Below, one piece after another: positions 7,997-16,980 of a stretch of 64,000 nt of DNA (the first letter of the stretch is position 1; the number at the start of each line of letters is the position of its first letter). The notes under the pieces were generated by a model. The model was not told the DNA's origin. It did no database searches and saw only the letters and a program-made list of their open reading frames with translations. The DNA is taken from the NCBI GenBank assembly GCA_003963365.1, contig RXJG01000003.1, positions 65,543 to 129,542 on the forward strand. Reading direction: 5' to 3'. This stretch comes from Sphingobacteriales bacterium (lineage in GTDB: Bacteria; Bacteroidota; Bacteroidia; Chitinophagales; Chitinophagaceae). The translations under genes and the position numbers were made by a program.

Positions 7997-8785
7997 ATGA
8001 CAACCAAAAAAAAGAAAGAACAACCAATTATCCTCATCACCAATGATGATGGTATCACTGCACCCGGTATCCGTAATTTAGTAGAAGCTGTAAAAGATTT
8101 AGGACGGGTAGTAGTGGTGGCCCCCGATAAACCGCAATCAGGAATGGGACATGCTATTACCATCGGCTCTCCCCTCCGCATGCATTCATCATCTATATAT
8201 GAAGGTGTAGAAGCATGGAGCACCAGCGGTACACCGGTAGATTGTGTAAAGCTGGCCGTAGATAAAATATTACACCGAAAACCGGATATCTGCCTCAGCG
8301 GAATTAATCATGGAGCCAATCATTCTATCAATGTTATTTACAGCGGAACAATGAGTGCAGCTATTGAAGCTTCTATTGAAAATATTCCTTCCATTGGTTT
8401 TTCATTGTTGGACCTGAGTGTGGAAGCTGATTTTTCTGCCGCAAAAAAATATGCCCGGCTGATAGTGGAAAAAGTTTTGTCAATGAAAAAGATTGACAAA
8501 CATTTTTGCCTGAATGTAAATTTTCCCAATGTAAGTGAATCATTGATCAAAGGAATTAAAGTGTGCAAACAGGCTTATGCCAAATACGAAGAAGATTTTG
8601 ATGAACGCCGTGATCCCGGTGGAAGAAAATATTACTGGCTTACCGGTGAGTTTGTCAATTTTGATAAAAGTAAAGATACCGATGTATGGGCGTTAAAAAA
8701 TAATTATGTAAGTGTGGTGCCGGTACAATTTGATCTCACCAATTACGTTTTAAAGCAACAATTAGAAAAAAACTGGAACCACTAA
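7997..8785 (+). CDS. surE: 5'-nucleotidase SurE
   Basis: About 262 residues from the ATG at 7997. The N-terminal TNDDG carries the metal-binding aspartates (Asp17, Asp18), followed by APDKPQSGMGHAIT, SGTPVDCV and SGINHGAN, all SurE signatures. It dephosphorylates nucleoside 5'- and 3'-monophosphates in the cytoplasm. An ATG at 7967 is also in frame, but the second start, followed by a basic stretch and the conserved strand, is the better family start. The TAA stop overlaps the ATG of the next gene by one base, so the two are translationally coupled. The gene is divergent from the S24 regulator. Confidence 0.92.
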   Translation: MTTKKKKEQPIILITNDDGITAPGIRNLVEAVKDLGRVVVVAPDKPQSGMGHAITIGSPLRMHSSSIYEGVEAWSTSGTPVDCVKLAVDKILHRKPDICLSGINHGANHSINVIYSGTMSAAIEASIENIPSIGFSLLDLSVEADFSAAKKYARLIVEKVLSMKKIDKHFCLNVNFPNVSESLIKGIKVCKQAYAKYEEDFDERRDPGGRKYYWLTGEFVNFDKSKDTDVWALKNNYVSVVPVQFDLTNYVLKQQLEKNWNH

Positions 8786-9084
8786 TGTTTAAAAGAGATA
8801 ACCTTAAACTTGGCATTGTATTAGGAATCCTCGCTCCTGTTCTTGGATTTTTTATTTATTACTTTGTCAAATTCTATCCGCTTTACAGCTTAAGTGATTT
8901 TTTAAGTTTCCTTAAAGCGAACAAAAGCCTGATTACAGTAGTGGTGAGTTTGTCTTTACTGGCTAATGCAGCCCTCTTTACACTCTATATCAACTGGCAA
9001 AAAGATCTTACCGCCAAAGGCATTTTTGTAGTGACGGTTATTTATGGAATAGCGGCTTTGCTATTTCGGTTACTGGTGCATTAA
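8785..9084 (+). CDS. Small three-helix inner-membrane protein of unknown function
   Basis: 99 residues with three predicted membrane helices (about 9-30, 49-69 and 78-97) and a cytoplasmic-looking MFKRDNLK start. The ATG overlaps the surE stop as TAATG, so translation is coupled. Small membrane proteins in this position after surE occur in other Bacteroidota, often followed by lpxB; here the next gene is sucD. No function is assigned. Confidence 0.75.
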   Translation: MFKRDNLKLGIVLGILAPVLGFFIYYFVKFYPLYSLSDFLSFLKANKSLITVVVSLSLLANAALFTLYINWQKDLTAKGIFVVTVIYGIAALLFRLLVH

Positions 9085-9142
9085 TACCAATTACATCAGT
9101 TAAAATCCCGTATCATTTTTATTTCCGGCGGTGCAAAACCCC

Positions 9143-9150
9143 TAATTTTG
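9143..9150 (+). promoter_or_regulatory. Predicted -7 element of the sucD promoter
   Basis: TAATTTTG matches TAnnTTTG and would start transcription near 9156. That excludes an in-frame ATG at 9148 as start codon and supports the ATG at 9172. No good -33 TTTG was seen at the usual spacing. Confidence 0.5.
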
Positions 9151-9171
9151 CGGCAATTTCAAACTTTCTCT

Positions 9172-10044
9172 ATGAGTGTACTCGTTAATAAAAATTCTAA
9201 AATAATTGTTCAGGGTTTTACCGGAACGGAAGGTACTTTTCACGCCACACAGATGATTGAATATGGTACGAATGTGGTAGGCGGTGTTACTCCGGGTAAA
9301 GGTGGCCAGACACATCTTGACAAACCAGTTTTCAATACCGTGGCTGATGCCGTTAAAGAAACCGGAGCTGATGTAAGTATCATCTTTGTTCCACCGGCTT
9401 TTGCAGCTGATGCAATTATGGAAGCAACTGATGCCGGCATTAAACTGGTGGTTTGTATTACAGAAGGTATTCCTGTACAGGATATGGTGAGAGTAAAAAA
9501 TTATTTACTTGGTAAACCAACCCGGTTGGTTGGACCTAACTGTCCCGGTGTAATTACTGCTGAAGAATGTAAAGTGGGTATTATGCCCGGCTTTATCTTC
9601 AAGAAAGGAAAGATTGGTATTGTTTCCAAAAGTGGAACATTGACATATGAAGCAGCTGACCAGGTTGCCAAAGCTGGTTTGGGTATTTCAACAGCTATTG
9701 GTATTGGTGGTGATCCAATCATCGGCACTACTACCAAAGAAGCATTAGAATTATTTATGAACGACCCTGAAACAGTTGGTGTGGTAATGATTGGTGAAAT
9801 TGGTGGTGGTATGGAAGCTGAAGCGGCCCGCTGGTATAAAGAAAATGGTAACAAGCCTGTGGTTGGTTTCATTGCGGGACAAACTGCTCCTCCCGGTCGC
9901 CGTATGGGACATGCCGGTGCTATTGTTGGTGGCGCTGATGATACGGCTGCTGCTAAAATGAAAATCATGACGGAATGTGGTATTCATGTAGTTGCCAGCC
10001 CTGCTGATATTGGAGTTACGATGGCGAAGGTGATGGGGAAATAA
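9172..10044 (+). CDS. sucD: Succinate-CoA ligase subunit alpha
   Basis: 290 residues from the ATG at 9172. It catalyses the substrate-level phosphorylation step of the TCA cycle together with the beta subunit SucC, which is not in this window. The CoA-binding Rossmann domain opens with [16 protein letters not shown]. The ligase domain contains the phosphorylated histidine in [10 protein letters not shown] (His247) and the GPNCPGVI signature. It has its own promoter element at 9143-9150 and a terminator at 10079-10103, so it is probably monocistronic. Confidence 0.95.
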   Translation: MSVLVNKNSKIIVQGFTGTEGTFHATQMIEYGTNVVGGVTPGKGGQTHLDKPVFNTVADAVKETGADVSIIFVPPAFAADAIMEATDAGIKLVVCITEGIPVQDMVRVKNYLLGKPTRLVGPNCPGVITAEECKVGIMPGFIFKKGKIGIVSKSGTLTYEAADQVAKAGLGISTAIGIGGDPIIGTTTKEALELFMNDPETVGVVMIGEIGGGMEAEAARWYKENGNKPVVGFIAGQTAPPGRRMGHAGAIVGGADDTAAAKMKIMTECGIHVVASPADIGVTMAKVMGK

Positions 10045-10078
10045 ACAAAAGTTAAACAGGAACTAAAATATTATTTCG

Positions 10079-10103
10079 AAACCTCCTTTAGGGAGGTTTT
10101 TTT
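10079..10103 (+). terminator. Intrinsic terminator after sucD
   Basis: An 8-bp stem AAACCTCC (10079-10086) and GGAGGTTT (10092-10099) with a 5-base loop, followed by a run of T to 10103. It lies 34 bp past the sucD stop. Confidence 0.88.
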
Positions 10104-10180
10104 ATTATGCAATCATGTCATCTCCTGCATCTCAAAAGAGTATAATTCTTATTTAATAACTTGTACATAAATTCAACAGC

Positions 10181-13100
10181 ATGAGTTTGAAAAACACAGG
10201 CATAAAGACGAGAGTGGCCACCTTATTCATTTTCTCATTCATTTCTTTACTTTTCTTCTCACTCAATACTATGGCCCAGGCTAAACCGGACGAGTATAAA
10301 ACCCAATGGAAAAAGATTGATGAACTGGTTGAAAAGGGACTAACCAAATCTGCCATTGCCGAAGTAAAAAAGATCTACACCCTCGCCAAAAAAGATAATA
10401 ATGATGCCCAGCTCATCAAAAGCCTGATGTTTGAAAGCATGCTGAGCGAACAGGTAGATGAAAATGCCAGCATCAACAGCATTAAAAAAATAGAAGCAGA
10501 AGTTGCTACTGCCAAACAACCAACCAGATCATTATTACAAAGTATGACAGCGCAGTTATACTGGAATTATTTTCAAAACAACCGCTGGCAATTATATAAC
10601 AGAACGAATACAGACAATTTTAAGAAAGAAGATATTGCTACCTGGAATGCAGATGACTTTCATACTAAAATATCATCACTCTATTTAGCTTCCATCAGCG
10701 ATGTGAAATTGTTACAAGCTTCCAAACTGGAACCATTTGACGCTATCATTCAAACCTATGGTTACCGTTACCTGCGTTCCACTTTATATGATTTTTTGGC
10801 TCATCGTGCACTGGATTATTTCACCAATGATGAAAGAGACATCAACAAACCAGCCTATCAATTCACCATAAAACAGGAAGAAGCATTTGCTGAGGCTGCA
10901 ACCTTTAGCAAAGCATCTTTCAAAACAAAAGATACCGCCTCACTTTATTATAAAGCCATCACTATTTTTCAGCAACTCACCGGTTTTCATTTAAAAGATG
11001 CAAAACCAGGTGCATTGATTGATTTGGAAATAAACCGTTTGCAGTTTATGCACCGGCATGCTGTGATGGAAGAAAAAGAAAAACTGTATGAGCAATCACT
11101 GATCCGGCTTGCAAAAAAATATAACGAAGATTCAGCCGCAGCCCAGGCTTCTTTTTTACTGGCATCCATTTATAATGCAAGAGGCGAACAGTACAATCCT
11201 TTTAATAAAAAAGATGTGCAGAATGAAAAGAAAAGAGCCAAAGAAATTTGTGAAGCGGTTATTGCTAAATTTCCCAAAAGTGAAGGCGGGATCAACTGCA
11301 AAAACTTATTAAGCCAGATCACCGCCAAATCTTTTTCACTCACTACTGAAAAAGTAAATGTTTTAAATCAGCCATTCCGTATACTGGTGAATTATAAAAA
11401 TTTAAACAAACTTTATTTCCGTTTAATAAAAACCAGCAAAGAAGAATTAAAGCGCATTGATATCACAAATACAGAAGATGCCAATGTGTGGAAGAAAATT
11501 CTTTCTTTAAAATCGGTCCGTGACTGGAATGAATCACTACCTGATTTAAAAGACTACCAGCAGCATGCCACTGAAGCAAAAGTAGATGCATTACCCAATG
11601 GTCTGTACATTTTATTAGCCAGCGAAAATTCTGATTTCAGCAATAAAGAAAATATACTGGCACTGCATACAACTTATGTAAGCAATATCAGTTTTGTAAA
11701 AAATAATACCGGCGAATACTATGTACTCAACAGGGAAACGGGTTATCCATTAGCCAATGCCAAAGTGCAGGTATGGGAAAGAAGATACGATTACCAGCGG
11801 AGTGAATACAGCGAGGATAAAAAAGAATTACTGACTACGGATAAAAATGGTTACCTCAAAGTAAAATCTGATAATGATGGAAGAAATATTATGCTGGAGA
11901 TAAGTCACGATAAAGATTATTTGTTTTTAGATGACAACTACTATATCTCCCGTGAATTAAAACCACAACAGCAACCAACCATTACCCATGCCTTTTTATT
12001 TACCGACCGTTCAATCTATCGTCCCGGTCAAACGATGTACTTCAAAGGCATTGTGATGCAAACCATCACTGCTGAAAGAAGAACCATGGCGTTGGAAAAC
12101 TATAAATCCAAATTAATTCTTCGTGATGCCAATGGACAAAAAGCAGGTACGCTTGATTTAACTACCAATGAATTTGGTTCGTATAACGGAAGTTTCAAAT
12201 TACCGGAAGGAGTGCTGAACGGTAATTTCTCCATCTTAGATTCTAACACAAATGCTTACGCCTTTTTTAATGTGGAAGAATATAAACGTCCCAAGTTTTA
12301 TGTGGAAGTGAAAAAGCCGGATGGTAGTTACCGGGTGAATGAAGAGATAACCGTGAAAGGAAATGCTAAAGCTTATGCAGGCAATAATATAGATGGAGCA
12401 ACAGTAAAGTATCGTGTGGTGCGCAAAGTTCGTATGCCCATCTGGTGGGGTTATGGTTTTAGTTATGCAAAAATCAGGCAACCAAATGGCGGAAGAGAAG
12501 AAATGGAAATCACTAATGGAGAAACGACTACCGATGCGAATGGCGAATTTAAAATCACTTTCAAAGCGATACCGGATGAAAGCGTTGATAAAACCAGTCA
12601 GCCAACTTTTATTTATGAAGTGAGTGCAGATGTCACCGATATCAACGGTGAAACAAGAAGCACCAGTAATGATGTGGCCGTTGCTTACCAGGCATTGCAG
12701 CTCAATATTGATATGGCAGCAAGAATGCCGGCTGACAGTTTGAAATCAATTTTGATTTCATCTAAAAACATGAATGATATTTTTGAAGCTGCTAATGTGA
12801 ATGTGACCATTCATAAACTCCAAACTCCTAACCGTGTTTTTCGTGAAAGATTGTGGCAGCAGCCAGATCAATTCCTGATGAGCAAAGAAGCATACTATAC
12901 CAATTTCCCATACGATGTGTATGCTGATGAGAATGAAATAAAAAACTGGAATGTAACAGATAAAGTAGCTGACAAAAATTTCATCACAAAAGAAAATACT
13001 CCATTCACCATTGACCATTCACCATTCACCAGCGGGTGGTACGAAGTAGTTGTTACGACCAAAGACAAATATGGCGAAACAGTTACTGCAAGGAAGTATG

Positions 13101-16100
13101 TAGAATTATACAATAGTAATTCAACAACGTATTCTTCTGTTAAAGCTGGTGGCGTATCTGATGTAGTAAAAGGAGTGGTTGAACCGGGTGAAAAAGCCAG
13201 TTATCAAATAAGCACCGCAGATAAAGATGTGTGGATGGTACAGGAAATTTTAAGAAGCAATGAAAAGAATGAAAGAAACTATATCAACCTTAACAGCGAA
13301 ACAAAAAGCTTTGATATTGCTGCTACTGAAGACGACCGTGGTGGTATAAGTATGAACTGGTTTTATGTACAGCACAACCGGGTTTACACAGGCAGCAATC
13401 AAATTGAAGTACCATGGACAAACAAGGAATTAAAAATCAGTTACGAAAGTTTTAGAGATAAAACATTACCGGGCAGTGAAGTAAAATGGACGTTGAAGAT
13501 TAGTGGTATTAAAGGTGATAAAGTAGCTGCTGAAATGCTGGCATCAATGTACGATGCTTCACTTGATCAATTTAAACCGCATAGCTGGTTTGATTTTAAA
13601 AGTCAGTTGTATCCAAATTTTTATGGATTTAATCAGTGGAATAGTAATGTTTTTGGAACTGACGTGAGTGAAGGGATTGATAAATACAAACAAGCATCTA
13701 TTCAAAACTATATTAAGCAATATGATATTTTAGCCATAAAAAAAGAAAAAAATAGCATCCAATGGGGTGATGGTTATTATGGAAGATTAGATGAAGTAGT
13801 TGTAACAGGTATAGGAATAAGACGAAAAGGAGATGTTGTGTTAAGAGGAATGGTAAGTAATGCACCTGTTGCATCAGTTGGAATGCAAAAATTTTCACCA
13901 CCAAAAATTGTCGCAGATGATGAAGTAAAAATTGATAGCACAAGTTTCATTGCTAAAGAAAATAAATCCGAGAATATTCAAACCTCCATCCAAATCCGTA
14001 AAAACTTTAACGAAACAGCATTCTTCTTACCCGATTTAAAAACAGATGCAGAAGGAAATATTTCTTTCAGCTTTACTATACCTGAGGCACTAACAGAATG
14101 GAAGTTTTTGGGACTGGCACATACCAAAGATATGCGTACTGCCATCACTTCTAACAAAGTGGTCACACAAAAACAATTAATGGTGCAGCCCAATGCACCA
14201 CGTTTTATGCGGGAAGGTGATAATATGGAGTTCAGTGCCAAAGTGAGCAACCTTACTGGTAAAGCATTAAATGGTACAGCCATTTTACAATTGTTTGATG
14301 CCACTACTATGCAGCCGGTGGATGGATTGTTTAAGAATGGCAATCCTGTTCAGTCATTCACTGTACAGGCAGGACAAAGTGCTGCTGTAAAATTCAGCAT
14401 TGATATTCCGTTCAACTATAACAGTGCGTTGGTATATAGAGTAGTTGCCAAAGCAGATGAGGTGAGTGATGGTGAAGAAAATTCTTTACCTGTTCTTACC
14501 AATCGTATGCTGGTAACAGAAAGTATTACTTTACCCATGCGTGGCGAAGGAACAAAGAACTTCAGTTTTGAAAAATTACTCAACAATAAGAGTACTACTT
14601 TAAGCAATCATGCATTAACTGTAGAATATACTTCCAATCCCGCCTGGTATGCGGTGCAAGCATTACCTTATTTAATGGAGTATCCTTATGAATGTGCTGA
14701 ACAAACATTTAACCGCTATTATGCAAATGCATTGGCAGCAAAGATTGCCAATGCTTCTCCCAAAATAAAAGCGGTGTTTGAAAAATGGAAAACACTGGAT
14801 ACAGCTGCGTTACTCAGCAACCTGCAAAAGAATGAAGAATTAAAATCAGCTTTATTGCAGGAAACCCCCTGGGTGCTGGAAGCAAAGAACGAAGAACAGC
14901 AAAAGAAAAATATTGCACTGCTGTTTGACATGGTGAAGCTTAGCAAAGAACTGGAATCATCGCTCAACAAGCTCAAAGAAATGCAAAGTCCCAATGGTGG
15001 TTTTGTATGGTTTAAAGGCGGACCGGATGACCGTTACATTACTCAGTACATCGTAACAGGTATTGGTCATTTGCAAAAACTGGATGCTATTCCCGCTTCT
15101 AGCAAAGAAAAAATAAATATTATTTTAAAAACAGCAATTCCTTATTTAGATAAAAAGTTGAAAGAGGATTATGATTTCTTAATAAGGCAAAAGTCAAAAT
15201 TAAAAAGTCAAAATATAGGGTATATACAAACGCAGTGGTTGTACATGCGAAGCTTCTTCCCTGAATATAAAATAGCTGCTGCCTCGCAAAAAGCCTATGA
15301 TTATTATCGTGGTCAGTCGCAACAGTTCTGGTTAAAACAAAACCGTTATGCACAGGGAATGACCGCACTCTCCTTATTCCGCAGCGGAGATAAGAAAACA
15401 CCGGCTGCTATTCTCGCTTCCATCAAAGACAATTCCATTGTAAATGATGAAATGGGCATGTACTTTAAAGATATGAGCGGTGGTTATTACTGGCACCAGG
15501 CACCGGTAGAAACACAGGCTTTATTAATTGAAGCATTCAGTGAAGTGGCTAATGATAATAAAACAGTGGATGATCTGAAAACCTGGTTACTCAAACAAAA
15601 GCAAACACAAAACTGGAAAACAACCAAGGCAACCGCTGAAGCCTGTTATGCTTTATTATTAAAAGGCAGTGACTGGTTGAGTGAAGAACCAACCATCGCT
15701 ATTCAGTTAGGCGATAAAACAGTTTCCAGCACAACTTCAAAAACAGAAGCTGGCACAGGTTACTTTAAAGAAAAGATTGATGGTAATGAAATAAAAAACA
15801 ATATGGGTAATATAAAAGTTACCGTAACCAACCCTTCAACCATTAAACCATCGAACCCTTCAACGTCGTGGGGAGCCGTTTACTGGCAATACTTTGAAGA
15901 GTTGGATAAAATCACTTCAGCCGAAACACCCTTAAAGCTTTCTAAAAAATTATTTGTAGAAAAGAATACTGACAAAGGACCGGTATTGGTTCCGGTAAAT
16001 GATGGTGATGAAATAAAAATTGGTGATAAAGTAAAAGTAAGAATCGAACTCCGGGCCGACCGTGATATGGAATACATACACATGAAAGATATGCGGGCCG

Positions 16101-16348
16101 CCTGTATGGAACCGGTGAATGTATTGAGTGAATACAAATGGCAGGGAGGATTAGGTTATTACGAAAGCACCAAAGATGCTTCCACCAATTTCTTCTTTAA
16201 CTGGTTACCCAAAGGAACCTATGTATTTGAATATCCTTTATTCGTAACACACAGTGGCAATTTCAGTAATGGTGTTACAACTATTCAATGTATGTATGCA
16301 CCGGAATTTAGTGCACATAGTGAAGGGGTGAGGGTGAAAGTAAAATGA
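10181..16348 (+). CDS. Giant alpha-2-macroglobulin family protein with MG2 and thioester-type motif
   Basis: 2055 residues with a signal peptide (about 1-32, ending MAQA), so exported. The N-terminal 500 residues are helical and repeat-like. The MG2-type segment near 607-623 reads FTDRSIYRPGQTMYFKG. The A2M core near 1276 reads FNETAFFLPDL and leads to IPEALTEWKFLGLA. A CAEQ motif at 1505-1508 has the C-x-E-Q pattern of a thioester. Bacterial A2Ms trap proteases at the cell envelope. Odd points: a SusC-like LDEVVVTG at 1203-1210 just before the core, and three short-period DNA repeat arrays inside the reading frame (13001, 15190, 15831). It is convergent with hpt and shares a long inverted-repeat terminator with it. 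Confidence 0.9.
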   Translation: MSLKNTGIKTRVATLFIFSFISLLFFSLNTMAQAKPDEYKTQWKKIDELVEKGLTKSAIAEVKKIYTLAKKDNNDAQLIKSLMFESMLSEQVDENASINSIKKIEAEVATAKQPTRSLLQSMTAQLYWNYFQNNRWQLYNRTNTDNFKKEDIATWNADDFHTKISSLYLASISDVKLLQASKLEPFDAIIQTYGYRYLRSTLYDFLAHRALDYFTNDERDINKPAYQFTIKQEEAFAEAATFSKASFKTKDTASLYYKAITIFQQLTGFHLKDAKPGALIDLEINRLQFMHRHAVMEEKEKLYEQSLIRLAKKYNEDSAAAQASFLLASIYNARGEQYNPFNKKDVQNEKKRAKEICEAVIAKFPKSEGGINCKNLLSQITAKSFSLTTEKVNVLNQPFRILVNYKNLNKLYFRLIKTSKEELKRIDITNTEDANVWKKILSLKSVRDWNESLPDLKDYQQHATEAKVDALPNGLYILLASENSDFSNKENILALHTTYVSNISFVKNNTGEYYVLNRETGYPLANAKVQVWERRYDYQRSEYSEDKKELLTTDKNGYLKVKSDNDGRNIMLEISHDKDYLFLDDNYYISRELKPQQQPTITHAFLFTDRSIYRPGQTMYFKGIVMQTITAERRTMALENYKSKLILRDANGQKAGTLDLTTNEFGSYNGSFKLPEGVLNGNFSILDSNTNAYAFFNVEEYKRPKFYVEVKKPDGSYRVNEEITVKGNAKAYAGNNIDGATVKYRVVRKVRMPIWWGYGFSYAKIRQPNGGREEMEITNGETTTDANGEFKITFKAIPDESVDKTSQPTFIYEVSADVTDINGETRSTSNDVAVAYQALQLNIDMAARMPADSLKSILISSKNMNDIFEAANVNVTIHKLQTPNRVFRERLWQQPDQFLMSKEAYYTNFPYDVYADENEIKNWNVTDKVADKNFITKENTPFTIDHSPFTSGWYEVVVTTKDKYGETVTARKYVELYNSNSTTYSSVKAGGVSDVVKGVVEPGEKASYQISTADKDVWMVQEILRSNEKNERNYINLNSETKSFDIAATEDDRGGISMNWFYVQHNRVYTGSNQIEVPWTNKELKISYESFRDKTLPGSEVKWTLKISGIKGDKVAAEMLASMYDASLDQFKPHSWFDFKSQLYPNFYGFNQWNSNVFGTDVSEGIDKYKQASIQNYIKQYDILAIKKEKNSIQWGDGYYGRLDEVVVTGIGIRRKGDVVLRGMVSNAPVASVGMQKFSPPKIVADDEVKIDSTSFIAKENKSENIQTSIQIRKNFNETAFFLPDLKTDAEGNISFSFTIPEALTEWKFLGLAHTKDMRTAITSNKVVTQKQLMVQPNAPRFMREGDNMEFSAKVSNLTGKALNGTAILQLFDATTMQPVDGLFKNGNPVQSFTVQAGQSAAVKFSIDIPFNYNSALVYRVVAKADEVSDGEENSLPVLTNRMLVTESITLPMRGEGTKNFSFEKLLNNKSTTLSNHALTVEYTSNPAWYAVQALPYLMEYPYECAEQTFNRYYANALAAKIANASPKIKAVFEKWKTLDTAALLSNLQKNEELKSALLQETPWVLEAKNEEQQKKNIALLFDMVKLSKELESSLNKLKEMQSPNGGFVWFKGGPDDRYITQYIVTGIGHLQKLDAIPASSKEKINIILKTAIPYLDKKLKEDYDFLIRQKSKLKSQNIGYIQTQWLYMRSFFPEYKIAAASQKAYDYYRGQSQQFWLKQNRYAQGMTALSLFRSGDKKTPAAILASIKDNSIVNDEMGMYFKDMSGGYYWHQAPVETQALLIEAFSEVANDNKTVDDLKTWLLKQKQTQNWKTTKATAEACYALLLKGSDWLSEEPTIAIQLGDKTVSSTTSKTEAGTGYFKEKIDGNEIKNNMGNIKVTVTNPSTIKPSNPSTSWGAVYWQYFEELDKITSAETPLKLSKKLFVEKNTDKGPVLVPVNDGDEIKIGDKVKVRIELRADRDMEYIHMKDMRAACMEPVNVLSEYKWQGGLGYYESTKDASTNFFFNWLPKGTYVFEYPLFVTHSGNFSNGVTTIQCMYAPEFSAHSEGVRVKVK
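13001..13030 (+). repeat. In-frame 7-bp repeat array in the macroglobulin gene (four units)
   Basis: The units are CCATTCA, CCATTGA, CCATTCA and CCATTCA, followed by CC. They encode about residues 941-950 between two structured segments, just before SGWYEVVVTT. The exact 7-bp period is unrelated to the codon period, so this looks like an inserted DNA repeat and not a protein repeat. Confidence 0.8.
15190..15217 (+). repeat. In-frame 7-bp repeat array in the macroglobulin gene (A-rich type)
   Basis: The units are AAAGTCA, AAATTAA, AAAGTCA and AAATATA. The 16-mer ATTAAAAAGTCAAAAT at 15199-15214 is identical to 16356-16371 in the intergenic region after the gene, so the two are copies of one repeat family. 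It encodes a basic stretch near residues 1670-1679. Confidence 0.75.
15831..15862 (+). repeat. In-frame 8-bp repeat array in the macroglobulin gene
   Basis: The units are ACCCTTCA, ACCATTAA, ACCATCGA and ACCCTTCA, an exact 8-bp period. They encode a Pro/Ser/Thr-rich linker (NPSTIKPSNPST) near residues 1884-1894. Confidence 0.75.
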
Positions 16349-16358
16349 GTAAGTAATT

Positions 16359-16416
16359 AAAAAGTCAAAATTCAAAAGTAAAAATCATTGAAGGTCATTT
16401 TGAATTTTGACTTTTT
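16359..16416. terminator. Bidirectional terminator built from a 19-bp inverted repeat
   Basis: A perfect 19-bp inverted repeat: arms 16359-16377 (AAAAAGTCAAAATTCAAAA) and 16398-16416, with a 20-base loop. The A-rich and T-rich flanks serve both the macroglobulin gene (plus) and hpt (minus), which converge here. Each arm is also a 7-bp periodic array (AAAAGTC, AAAATTC, AAAAGTA, AAAATCA at 16360-16387; its mirror at 16402-16429). Confidence 0.75.
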
Positions 16417-16435
16417 GCTTTTGAATTTATGATAA

Positions 16436-16975
16436 CTATTCTTCCACCAATTGATATATTTCCGGAAGGTTTCTTCCCAGTCCATCATAATCCAATCCGT
16501 ATCCCAGTAAAAATTTATTGGGCACGGTGAAACCAAGATAGTCAATAGTGACAGGATACTCTGTGGCATCTGGCTTGTGCAGTAAGGCGCAAACTTTTAA
16601 TGACTGAGGTTGCTGATGTTTTAGCTGCTGGGAAAAGGTGGTGAGTGTTTTACCGGTATCAATAATATCTTCAATTACCACTACATCCCTGCCAAACAGG
16701 TCCATATCCAATCCTATAGCAGTAATTACCTGTCCGCTGGATTTAGTGCCTTTATAAGAAGCCAGTTTTATAAAACAAATCTCCGCATCCACGGTAAGGT
16801 GTTTAAATATATCGGAAGCAAACATAAAAGAGCCGTTGAGGATAGCTATGAACAATGGTTTGCGTCCGGCATAATCATTATTCAAACAGGCTGCAATACG
16901 GATAATTTCTTTTTCAACATCAGCAGCATTTATATAAGGTTTAAAATATTTGTCATGCACTTTAATGGTACTCAT
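16436..16975 (-). CDS. hpt: Hypoxanthine phosphoribosyltransferase
   Basis: 179 residues, the normal length for bacterial Hpt. The PRPP-binding motif VVVIEDIIDTGKT lies at 98-110 and the substrate-side aromatic stretch FTVPNKFLLGYGLDYDG near the C-terminus. It salvages hypoxanthine and guanine to IMP and GMP. It is the last gene of a minus-strand operon, 5 bp after the LysM glucosaminidase gene, and ends at the shared terminator. Confidence 0.93.
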   Translation of the reverse strand: MSTIKVHDKYFKPYINAADVEKEIIRIAACLNNDYAGRKPLFIAILNGSFMFASDIFKHLTVDAEICFIKLASYKGTKSSGQVITAIGLDMDLFGRDVVVIEDIIDTGKTLTTFSQQLKHQQPQSLKVCALLHKPDATEYPVTIDYLGFTVPNKFLLGYGLDYDGLGRNLPEIYQLVEE

Positions 16976-16980
16976 AAAAT

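Noticed and set aside
9501-9968. A 155-residue open frame antisense to sucD
   Set aside because: It lies wholly inside a highly conserved gene in another frame; its residues are rich in Pro, Ser, Thr and Ala, as expected for the shadow of a glycine/alanine-rich coding region.
12236-12481. Open frames antisense to the macroglobulin gene (several of 60-120 residues)
   Set aside because: All are short, lack motifs and overlap a well-supported 2055-residue gene.
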